NCBI GenBank assembly: GCA_031256115.1
Contig: JAIRRF010000093.1
Coordinates: 1 to 12,518, forward strand
DNA from: Treponema sp.
Lineage (GTDB): Bacteria > Spirochaetota > Spirochaetia > Treponematales > Breznakiellaceae
Reading direction: 5' to 3'
Length of the DNA: 12,518 nucleotides
Below the pieces are notes generated by a model that saw nothing but the letters and a program-made list of their open reading frames with translations, searched no databases and was not told the DNA's origin. Position numbers and translations under genes: made by a program. Position 1 is the stretch's first letter; each line of letters starts with the position of its first letter. Of this stretch, positions 1-6,560 are shown one piece after another.

Positions 1-2
1 AT

Positions 3-1028
3 CCGGAAAAAAGCTTTTTCCAGGCAATGGATCCCCGTTTTGCTGATGTGGTTGCAGAAAAAATGCGGGGAAAAGAAGTTCTGGTTGGAGAAGCAGTCGG
101 GACCTTAAAGCCGGAAATGGCAGATCTCATGGGATTAACGCCTGATACAATAATCTGTTCCGGGCACAGCGACAGTGCAGTGGCCGGATGCGGAGCCGGT
201 GCAACTGAAAGCGGGGATATGCTCCTGGTAATGGGGACATCAACTTGTCATCAAATGATCTCCAAAGATTACATTGCCTTTGACGGAGTCTGCGCCATAG
301 CGGGGGATGGAATGGTCCCAGGTTGTTACAGCTATGAATCGGGGCAGCCCGCCTCGGGGGATGTCTTTCAATGGTATGTTGAAAACTGTATGCCCGCAGG
401 ATATACGGAAGAGGCTGCAAAGCAGGGTATTTCACTGTTAAAGCTGATGGACAAAAAAGCAGCGGCACTAAAACCAGGCGAGAGCGGATTGGCAGCATTG
501 GACTGGCTGAACGGAAATCGCAGTGTCCTGGCCAATTATAATCTTTCGGGACTTATTGTAGGACTTACACTGACAACAAAACCGGAAGAAATATACCGGG
601 CCCTTGTTGAAGCAAACCTGTTTGGATCCCGGCGGATTATGGAAAACTACCGGACAAACGGCATAACGATCACCAGAATAATTGCGGTGGGCAACCTTGC
701 CGTTAAAAGTCCTTTTGTTATGCAGCTTTTGGCGGATATTTTAGGGGACACAATCATTGTTCCAACAATCGACAATGTGCCTGCCAGGGGTTCAGCGGTA
801 TGTGCGGCGGCGGCGTTGGGCGCCGAACGTGGAGGATTTGCTACTGTTCAGGAAGCGGCGGCAGCTTTAATTCCAAAAGACTGCCTGGAATACAAGGCAG
901 ACAAAGAGAATCACAGGATCTATAATGAATTGTACGCACAGTACAACAAGGTTCATGATTTTTTTGGTATTGATGATTCATTTATGCGGGAATTAAAAAA
1001 AATAAGAGATAAGGCAAAACTACCGTAG
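3..1028 (+). CDS. araB: Ribulokinase-type FGGY carbohydrate kinase, C-terminal part (5' end outside window)
   Basis: The reading frame is already open at base 3 and the ATG at 27 is internal, so the true start lies upstream; about 341 residues of a protein usually near 560 are present. FGGY kinases phosphorylate sugars in the cytoplasm, and AraB converts L-ribulose to L-ribulose 5-phosphate. Several blocks match AraB: the GTSTC segment (residues 70-74 counted from the ATG at 27), the YESGQ..GD block near 103-112, LDWLNG, and the FGSRRIME helix. D49 in the SGHSD segment is in the position expected for the catalytic base. An oddity is the adenosine-binding motif: the usual GG pair reads GN (AVGNLAVKSP). 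The stop is followed by a palindrome and then the sugar ABC operon, so a pentose pathway is likely. The exact substrate (L-ribulose versus another ketose) cannot be fixed from sequence alone. Confidence 0.82.
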   Translation, partial: PEKSFFQAMDPRFADVVAEKMRGKEVLVGEAVGTLKPEMADLMGLTPDTIICSGHSDSAVAGCGAGATESGDMLLVMGTSTCHQMISKDYIAFDGVCAIAGDGMVPGCYSYESGQPASGDVFQWYVENCMPAGYTEEAAKQGISLLKLMDKKAAALKPGESGLAALDWLNGNRSVLANYNLSGLIVGLTLTTKPEEIYRALVEANLFGSRRIMENYRTNGITITRIIAVGNLAVKSPFVMQLLADILGDTIIVPTIDNVPARGSAVCAAAALGAERGGFATVQEAAAALIPKDCLEYKADKENHRIYNELYAQYNKVHDFFGIDDSFMRELKKIRDKAKLP

Positions 1029-1038
1029 GAGCGGTAGT

Positions 1039-1070
1039 ATAGTCAATTAATTTAATTAATTGACTATTTT
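1039..1070 (+). terminator. AT-rich palindrome with T-run after the kinase gene
   Basis: A perfect 12-bp inverted repeat has arms at 1039-1050 and 1056-1067 around a 5-nt loop, and ends in TTTT at 1067-1070. It lies 10 bases after the kinase stop, the right place for an intrinsic terminator. The stem is almost all A/T, which makes a strong terminator doubtful, so it could instead be a protein-binding palindrome. Its right arm also contains the predicted -35 box of the next promoter. Confidence 0.5.
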
Positions 1071-1088
1071 CGATGGTAATTGTTTATT
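1060..1088 (+). promoter_or_regulatory. Predicted sigma70-type promoter of the ABC transporter operon
   Basis: TTGACT at 1060-1065 (5 of 6 to the -35 consensus) is followed, after 17 bases, by TTTATT at 1083-1088 (4 of 6 to the -10 consensus). Transcription would start near 1095, giving a leader of about 70 bases before the binding-protein ATG. The -10 box overlaps the left arm of the inverted repeat at 1083-1122, an arrangement that suits repression by a bound regulator. Confidence 0.45.
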
Positions 1089-1122
1089 GTACAAGGAATT
1101 ATGCAATTTCCTGTACAATAAA
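1083..1122 (+). promoter_or_regulatory. Operator-like imperfect inverted repeat
   Basis: Arms of 18 bases at 1083-1100 and 1105-1122 pair with two mismatches around the 4-nt centre ATGC. Each arm carries the small palindrome TGTACA (within TTGTACAA at 1087-1094, and at 1112-1117), with centres 24 bp apart, a little over two helical turns. Paired TGTACA-type sites are the sort of sequence bound by GntR- or LacI-fold sugar repressors. It overlaps the predicted -10 and start site, so repression relieved by the imported sugar is the simplest reading. A leader-RNA hairpin is the alternative. Confidence 0.5.
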
Positions 1123-1162
1123 CTAAATAAAAGGAGTATAAAATCATTTTGGAGGAAAAGAA

Positions 1163-2170
1163 ATGAAAAGAAAAGGAATGGTATTTCTACTGGCTGTAAT
1201 GATAATTATTCTTATGGCCTGTGGAGGAGCCAAAGACGGCGGCGGCGGAAAGAAAACCTACACCATCGCCACGGTAGTAAAGGACATGTCGGATCCGTGG
1301 TTTCTGCGCCTCGAAGAAGGTGTCCTTGAATTTGCAAGAGCAACGGGTTACAATTGCTATGTTAAGGGACCGCCCATAACCGATTCTGCCCAGCAAATTC
1401 AGGTATTGGAAGAACTCATTGCCCAGGGGATTGATGCTCTTTGTGTAGTCCCCATTGATCCCGATGCCTGTGAGCCTTTAATGAAACGGGCCCGGGAAAT
1501 GGGAATTGTTGTCATCAGTCATGAGGCGCCCGGTATGGTTAATGTAGATTTTAATATTGAAGCTTTTGATAACCAGGGTTACGGCGCCTATATGATGGAT
1601 GAACTTGCCAGGGCGATGAGCGAAAACGGCGAGTATGTTACAATGGTAGCTTTCTTGTCCAGTGTTTCCCACAACGAATGGATGGATTCAGCCATTGCCC
1701 ATCAGAAAGCAAGATATCCCGGTTTAACTCTGGTACCGGAACAGAAAATTGAATGTGAAGACAACATGGAACTGGCCTACGAGAAGACCAAAGAAATGAT
1801 TAAGAAGTACCCAAACATCAGGGGATTTCTTGGAGCATCCAGCTACGATCCTCCGGGCGCCGGAAAAGCAATTGATGAACTCGGCAAAAACGGACAAATA
1901 TGGGCCGTTGGAACTTCTGTCACTTCAGTGGCAGAGCCTTATCTTATTTCCGGTTCAAATCCTGCGGTTTTGTGCTGGGACCCTGCACTTTCCGGAAAGG
2001 CTATGCTGGAATTGGCCGTAATGATTCTGGACGGCAGAAAGGGAGAAATCAGAGCCGGCCTTAATTTGGGCGTTGAAGGCTACGAAAGCCTGAACATTGA
2101 CGGTAATATGTTAAGCGGCAGCGGCTGGCTGGTTATTACCAAAGAAAACATGCATTTGTATCAATTCTAG
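1163..2170 (+). CDS. Sugar ABC transporter substrate-binding lipoprotein (CUT2 family, LsrB/RhaS-like)
   Basis: This 335-residue periplasmic binding protein would deliver a sugar to the ATPase and permeases encoded downstream. The N-terminus has a short basic stretch, a hydrophobic segment (residues 6-18) and a lipobox LMAC with the acylated Cys at position 20, followed by a flexible glycine linker (to about 29), so it should be a membrane-anchored lipoprotein. The mature part has the type I two-lobe layout of Peripla_BP_4. Signs of the family include the Q..QV..EELIAQGIDAL..VPIDPDA segment. The C-terminal order NLGVEGY...DGN..W.VITKEN..LYQF resembles the ends of LsrB (autoinducer-2) and RhaS (rhamnose) proteins. 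The start is set by a strong GGAGG at 1151-1155, 7 bases before the ATG. With an AraB-type kinase next door a pentose or related ligand is plausible, but AI-2 or rhamnose cannot be excluded. Confidence 0.85.
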   Translation: MKRKGMVFLLAVMIIILMACGGAKDGGGGKKTYTIATVVKDMSDPWFLRLEEGVLEFARATGYNCYVKGPPITDSAQQIQVLEELIAQGIDALCVVPIDPDACEPLMKRAREMGIVVISHEAPGMVNVDFNIEAFDNQGYGAYMMDELARAMSENGEYVTMVAFLSSVSHNEWMDSAIAHQKARYPGLTLVPEQKIECEDNMELAYEKTKEMIKKYPNIRGFLGASSYDPPGAGKAIDELGKNGQIWAVGTSVTSVAEPYLISGSNPAVLCWDPALSGKAMLELAVMILDGRKGEIRAGLNLGVEGYESLNIDGNMLSGSGWLVITKENMHLYQF

Positions 2171-2178
2171 AGCACAAT

Positions 2179-2228
2179 ATGGCGATCTGTATGATTCTCA
2201 AAAACAGAGAATTTTACAGTATCGCCAT
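2179..2228 (+). promoter_or_regulatory. Long intercistronic hairpin between binding-protein and ATPase genes
   Basis: Arms at 2179-2199 and 2207-2228 pair over about 19 positions, with two mismatches and a single bulged base, around a 7-nt A-rich loop. No T-run follows, so it is not a standard intrinsic terminator. In binding-protein-dependent transporter operons a hairpin here typically protects the upstream mRNA and lowers expression of the membrane components, keeping the binding protein in excess. That role is inferred from position. Confidence 0.65.
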
Positions 2229-2251
2229 GCTGCTTTGCTGCGGAAAACAAA

Positions 2252-3757
2252 GTGCCGGAAAACTTCTTAGAATTAAAGCAAATCTCCAAAAATTTCGGCG
2301 GCGTTAAAGCCCTGGATCAGGTAAATCTGGCTTTAAAAAAGGGAGAAATACACTGTCTTGCCGGAGAAAACGGTTCAGGAAAATCTACCCTTATTAAAAT
2401 AATGTCCGGATTTTATAAAAGTGACAGCGGCACTATCACCATTAACGGAAAAACCAAAGAAAATTTATCTGTCATTGAATCTATTCACATGGGTATTCAG
2501 GTTATTTATCAGGATTTTTCCATTTTTCCGAATCTTACGGTTATGGAAAATATTTCCCTGAACTATGAACTTTTTAACCGGAAAAAACTTGTTAACTGGA
2601 AAAAAATCAGGGAAATTGCCAAAGAATCCCTGGCCCATATCGGAATATCCATTCCGTTGGATGAAATGGTGGAAAATCTTTCAGTCGCAGACAAACAACT
2701 TGTAGCTATCGCCCGTTCCATTCTGTACAATGCCAAGTTAATTATTATGGATGAACCAACTTCTGCATTAACCCGCAGCGAAGTAGAAAAGCTTTTTTCT
2801 GTAATCCGACAGCTCAAATCAGAAGGAATAACAATATTATTTGTGAGTCACAAACTGGATGAGGTTTTTGAAATAGCCGATTATTTTACTGTTCTCCGGA
2901 ATGGAAAAGTTATCGTTACGGATAATGCTTCAAATATTAATAACGAAAGTTTTATCTATCATATGACCGGCAGGCAGATAAAAGAAGAATATTTTAGTAC
3001 AGGAGATACCGATAAAAGCCGCAGTCTTTTTAAAGTGGAAAATTTTTCACTGACTAACGCTTTTGAAGATGTAAATTTTGAAATATTTCCGGGAGAAATT
3101 CTGGGAATAACGGGACTTTTAGGATCCGGACGTACAGAACTGGCAAAAGCTTTATTTGGTCTGTATAAGGCAAGCGGTAAAGTTTATGTGGACGGAGTCC
3201 CGGTAAGAATTGACAGTCCATTGGATGCAATAAAACACGGCATCGCCTATCTGCCCGAGGATCGCCTGACCGAAGGACTTTTTTTAAGACAACCTGTTAT
3301 GGACAATCTTGCCATTTCGGCCATAGACAGCTTTGTAGAAAAATGGGGAAAAATTAATTTAGTCCGGCTGGAAAAAAATATCAATTCATGGATTAATAAA
3401 TTGGCCATAAAAATAAACAAAACCGGAGATCCCGTCAGTACTCTTTCAGGCGGTAATCAGCAAAAAGCAGTACTTGGCAAATGGCTGGAAATTAAACCAA
3501 AAGTACTGATTTTAAACGGCCCGACTGTAGGTGTAGATGTTGGTTCGAAATTCGATATCCATGTACTTCTTCGTGATCTTGCGGCTGAAAAAAAGATGGC
3601 AATAATACTAATTTCCGATGATATGGCCGAAGTATTAAAAAACTGCAACCGCATATTAATCATTGACAAGGGCCGTATTGTCAATGAACAAATTAATACC
3701 AGTCTGGATGAAGAACAGCTTACAGCCCTGGTAATAAACCGGCGGGAGAAAAAATAA
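2252..3757 (+). CDS. Sugar ABC transporter ATP-binding protein, two NBDs (RbsA/MglA/XylG family)
   Basis: This 501-residue cytoplasmic subunit powers sugar import, and its length is typical of CUT2 double ATPases. NBD1 has Walker A GENGSGKST (38-46), Q-loop Q87, an altered signature LSVADKQ (143-149), Walker B IIMDEP with D167/E168, and H200. NBD2 has a degenerate Walker A GLLGSGRTE (288-296; Lys replaced by Arg), a canonical LSGGNQQ signature (398-404) and a changed Walker B, LILNGPT (419-425), where the usual D-E pair is N422-G423. The H-loop position reads D456. One composite site (NBD1 Walker motifs with NBD2 signature) should hydrolyse ATP and the other should not. The start is a GTG at 2252, about 80 bases after the binding-protein stop and just past the intercistronic hairpin, with only a weak ribosome site. 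The TAA stop overlaps the next ATG as TAATG. Confidence 0.93.
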   Translation: MPENFLELKQISKNFGGVKALDQVNLALKKGEIHCLAGENGSGKSTLIKIMSGFYKSDSGTITINGKTKENLSVIESIHMGIQVIYQDFSIFPNLTVMENISLNYELFNRKKLVNWKKIREIAKESLAHIGISIPLDEMVENLSVADKQLVAIARSILYNAKLIIMDEPTSALTRSEVEKLFSVIRQLKSEGITILFVSHKLDEVFEIADYFTVLRNGKVIVTDNASNINNESFIYHMTGRQIKEEYFSTGDTDKSRSLFKVENFSLTNAFEDVNFEIFPGEILGITGLLGSGRTELAKALFGLYKASGKVYVDGVPVRIDSPLDAIKHGIAYLPEDRLTEGLFLRQPVMDNLAISAIDSFVEKWGKINLVRLEKNINSWINKLAIKINKTGDPVSTLSGGNQQKAVLGKWLEIKPKVLILNGPTVGVDVGSKFDIHVLLRDLAAEKKMAIILISDDMAEVLKNCNRILIIDKGRIVNEQINTSLDEEQLTALVINRREKK

Positions 3758-4761
3758 TGCCGCTTTTTAAGCGTAATGAATTTTATGTTGCCTGTACTAT
3801 CCTGGCTTTAGGCTGCCTGATTCAAGGGACCAGCGGTCAGTTTTTTACAGCAAATAACATTACCGATCTTGCAAGAAGCATCATTGTTCCCGGCATGCTT
3901 GGTCTGGGAACCATGATAATTTTGATTTCCGGTAATATCGATATCTCTTTTCCGGCCATTTCCATGTTAAGCATGTATGCGGTAATAAAATGGTTTGTAA
4001 CAATCCAGTATCAGGGGCCGGTAGTCGTTGGTTTTATACTTTGCGCTATTTTGGGTGCTTTCCTGGGTGCTATTAACGGAATCCTTGCAGCCTGGCTTAA
4101 ACTGCCTACACTTATTATTACTTTGGGAACCGGAAGTATTTTTCTTGGTTTTATGCAGGGTGTTTTAAAAAGCAGTGTCATCTCAATCTTGCCGTCCCCG
4201 GTGGCTTCTCTTTCAAAATCCTTCTTATATACCGTTTATAATTCCAAATTGGATATTTTAAGTTCTCTACCGTCGGTATTTCTTTTTCTTCCTGCAGCAG
4301 TAGTCATAATGTTTTTTATCATGCGCTATACCATGCTGGGACGCGGAATATACGCTTTGGGAGGAGACCCGGTATCCTGTGAAAGGGCAGGTTTCAATGT
4401 AGTAAAAACCAGGATATTTGTTTTTACATTTATGGGCATGATCTCCGGCGTTGTCGGCATGGTACGGGTAGTTTTGACAGGAATGGTACAGCCAACAACG
4501 CTAATAGGCTATGAATTATCCAGTATTGCCGCTGTCGTTTTGGGGGGTGTAAGTCTTTATGGAGGAAAGGGAACAATAACCGGTACTTTGCTTGGAGTAA
4601 CGCTTCTGACGATGATAACAAACAGTTTAATTCTTTTGGGTATACCGTCATACTGGAGCAAATTTTTTACCGGAATTTTTATCGTAGTGGGTATTGGGAT
4701 CACATCGTTCAGAACTCTGCGGGCCAGGGGAAAAGTTAACACGGTTGTATTGGAGAATTAA
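3757..4761 (+). CDS. Sugar ABC transporter permease 1 (RbsC/XylH family, BPD_transp_2)
   Basis: This 334-residue inner-membrane protein is almost entirely hydrophobic, with roughly eight to ten membrane segments. Family landmarks are SGNIDISFPAI (59-69), equivalent to the SGGIDLS motif of CUT2 permeases, the cytoplasmic ATPase-contact loop YALGGDPVSCERAGFNV (199-215), and the late glycine-rich LGGVSLYGGKGTITG block (262-276). The ATG shares one base with the ATPase stop (TAATG at 3755-3759), with GGCGGGAG upstream as ribosome site, so the two genes are translationally coupled. It should pair with the next permease as a heterodimeric channel. Confidence 0.92.
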   Translation: MPLFKRNEFYVACTILALGCLIQGTSGQFFTANNITDLARSIIVPGMLGLGTMIILISGNIDISFPAISMLSMYAVIKWFVTIQYQGPVVVGFILCAILGAFLGAINGILAAWLKLPTLIITLGTGSIFLGFMQGVLKSSVISILPSPVASLSKSFLYTVYNSKLDILSSLPSVFLFLPAAVVIMFFIMRYTMLGRGIYALGGDPVSCERAGFNVVKTRIFVFTFMGMISGVVGMVRVVLTGMVQPTTLIGYELSSIAAVVLGGVSLYGGKGTITGTLLGVTLLTMITNSLILLGIPSYWSKFFTGIFIVVGIGITSFRTLRARGKVNTVVLEN

Positions 4762-4773
4762 TAGGCAATTACC

Positions 4774-5898
4774 ATGAGTGGGAAATTAAAACTGCCCGGA
4801 ATTTTTCGGCAAAACAATGAAATCACCAAACTCCTCATAATGTTGATTTTTGCATACATATTAATGGCCATGCTTAATCCTTCTGTGTTTGTGACAAGAA
4901 GATATACCGTCTCCATGCTCTACCTGTTCCCCGAATACGGAGTCTTATCTCTTGCGATGATGCTGTCGATGATTTCAGGCGGTATTGATCTTTCCATTGT
5001 GGCAGTGGCAAATCTTGCGGGTATTTCCAGTTGCATGTTCCTGGTAGCAGTAATGCCCCGGGAGGCTTCTACCCCGGCAACCGTTGGAATTCTTGTTTTG
5101 GCAATAGTTTTTGCCCTTCTTATAGGTTTAATATGCGGCGCCTGCAGTGCGTTTTTAATTGCAAAAATAGGCATACCGCCCATGCTTGCAACACTGGGCA
5201 GCGGGGATTTGATTTTAGGGCTTGCAATAGCTATTACAAAAGGTTCTTCCGTAAAAGGCCTTCCTCCAATACTTTCTGATGTTTTTAACAAGACTCTTAT
5301 CGGCATATTGCCTATCACAACAGTCGATGTCATAATATGCAGTGTGGTAATTTCCTATATACTTGCAAAAACAGCCTACGGATACAAAGTTCGAATGATG
5401 GGAAGCAATGCTGTTGCTGCCCGTTATGCGGGTATAGATACCGGCAAAACTACCTTTCAGACTTATATGATGGGAGGCATGCTTGCCGCCGTTTCCGGTA
5501 TCTTAATGTGTTCACGTTTTAACTCCGCCCGTTCTGATTTTGGTACTTCTTATACTCTTCAGGCAATTCTTGTTTGTGTCCTTGCCGGTATAAATCCTCA
5601 AGGCGGTTATGGCAAAACAAGAGGGATTGTCCTGGCTGTTTTTATTCTTCAGATCCTGTCATCCGGTTTTAATATGTTTCCAGGGGTTTCAAATTTCTTT
5701 CGTAACCTTATCTGGGGTTTAGTATTACTTTTAGTGATTATTTTTAATCATATCAGCCATCAAAAGCTTCATTCCAGCAGCCCCGCCAGTTTTGCTTCTT
5801 CTCCCGGAGAAAGTTCACCGGGCAGGATGGCGGGCTCTTCCGGCGATGGCGGCAAAAGGAAACCTCCTTCAAGAAAACGCCGGAATATTACCGGATAG
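4774..5898 (+). CDS. Sugar ABC transporter permease 2 with unusual basic C-terminal tail
   Basis: This second CUT2-family channel subunit is 374 residues long and starts 12 bases after permease 1 with a modest AGG ribosome site. It has SGGIDLS at 68-74, a KIGIPPMLATLGSGDL segment (131-145), the loop MMGSNAVAARYAGIDTGK (208-225) and a glycine-rich AGINPQGGYGKTRG block (271-284). The last membrane segment ends near residue 327 (HISHQK at 326-331). Residues 332-374 are a hydrophilic Ser/Pro/Gly/Arg/Lys tail unlike the family, and this tail is exactly the part that lies antisense to the convergent gene at 5769-6560. The tail is probably a by-product of a lost original stop codon, not a functional domain. 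The permease identity is secure and the C-terminus is doubtful. Confidence 0.9.
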   Translation: MSGKLKLPGIFRQNNEITKLLIMLIFAYILMAMLNPSVFVTRRYTVSMLYLFPEYGVLSLAMMLSMISGGIDLSIVAVANLAGISSCMFLVAVMPREASTPATVGILVLAIVFALLIGLICGACSAFLIAKIGIPPMLATLGSGDLILGLAIAITKGSSVKGLPPILSDVFNKTLIGILPITTVDVIICSVVISYILAKTAYGYKVRMMGSNAVAARYAGIDTGKTTFQTYMMGGMLAAVSGILMCSRFNSARSDFGTSYTLQAILVCVLAGINPQGGYGKTRGIVLAVFILQILSSGFNMFPGVSNFFRNLIWGLVLLLVIIFNHISHQKLHSSSPASFASSPGESSPGRMAGSSGDGGKRKPPSRKRRNITG

Positions 5899-6560
5899 TC
5901 CTGGTTGGTCCCAATGATATGTTCTTTGCTTGCGTTATTCGCATTTGCAGTAAAAAACAGATAAATGCCCTGCCTTTTCCAGATTGTACTTTTTTTTAAG
6001 GCCCGGAACACCCTGGGAAAAACGGAATTTCCCCTGGACTTTGCGGCAAGAAGATCGTAGATACATCTTGCCGCCGCAGCCAGGGAAACCGGAGAAAGAA
6101 GCTGGGAAGGGGGAATTTTGTTTGCAATGTCTTCGTCCGGGTGAAAGGCAATTATTGCCGGAGCGCCGGGAAAAGGACAGGGCAGTACGAGATTTGATAT
6201 TGGTTCAGAATCTGCCAGTTCCAGAAACGGCCGCCATTTTCGAATACAATATGTCAGCCCGCTGTCGTTTATGGCGCGGTACAAAAAATCTTCATTTTCG
6301 AACAGGCGGAAAGCAAAGCCGGGAAACAAAGCTGAAAGAGCTTTATGGAGACGGTCTTCGGCAAAATGGGGAAAGGGTGTAAAAAGACCTCTTTCTGCAT
6401 TATTTTTTAGAGCCCGAAGAAGTCCCGGCGGCTTGTGGCCCAGGATTGCCCTGCCGCCGAATTGCCATAGATCCACCAGGCGGCCCTGCTTTGTATAGAG
6501 CCGCCATCCCCTGGCCCGGAGTACCGGCGGAACAAGTCGTAAAAGATTATCCCCATTCAT
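5769..6560 (-). CDS. Aminotransferase class III-like protein lacking the PLP-binding core
   Basis: This 263-residue protein appears cytoplasmic, with no signal or membrane segment. Residues 20-52 (RLYTKQGRLVDLWQFGG..ILGHKPPGLLRAL) resemble the N-terminal pattern of class III aminotransferases, where a D-x-x-G strand leads to G-x-x-x-x-GH-x-P. Residues 74-97 resemble the following segment around the NSGTEA motif, but that motif is absent. Residues 223-260 (YPVIFRRFLEGGFLLPPSP...ELSPGEEAKLAGLL) resemble the C-terminal domain of glutamate-1-semialdehyde aminotransferase. The usual length is about 430. The PLP-contacting Asp and Schiff-base Lys regions cannot be found, so catalysis as an aminotransferase is unlikely. 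The ATG overlaps the end of the pcrA-like gene by 14 bases, so it is probably cotranscribed and translationally coupled. Its 3' 130 bases overlap the convergent permease gene. Function unknown; the family resemblance is from memory of motifs only. Confidence 0.68.
   Translation of the reverse strand: MNGDNLLRLVPPVLRARGWRLYTKQGRLVDLWQFGGRAILGHKPPGLLRALKNNAERGLFTPFPHFAEDRLHKALSALFPGFAFRLFENEDFLYRAINDSGLTYCIRKWRPFLELADSEPISNLVLPCPFPGAPAIIAFHPDEDIANKIPPSQLLSPVSLAAAARCIYDLLAAKSRGNSVFPRVFRALKKSTIWKRQGIYLFFTANANNASKEHIIGTNQDYPVIFRRFLEGGFLLPPSPEEPAILPGELSPGEEAKLAGLLE

Noticed and set aside
4920..5333. Minus-strand ORF of 137 codons inside permease 2
   Set aside because: Lies wholly opposite a clear membrane protein and has no recognisable motifs or ribosome site.
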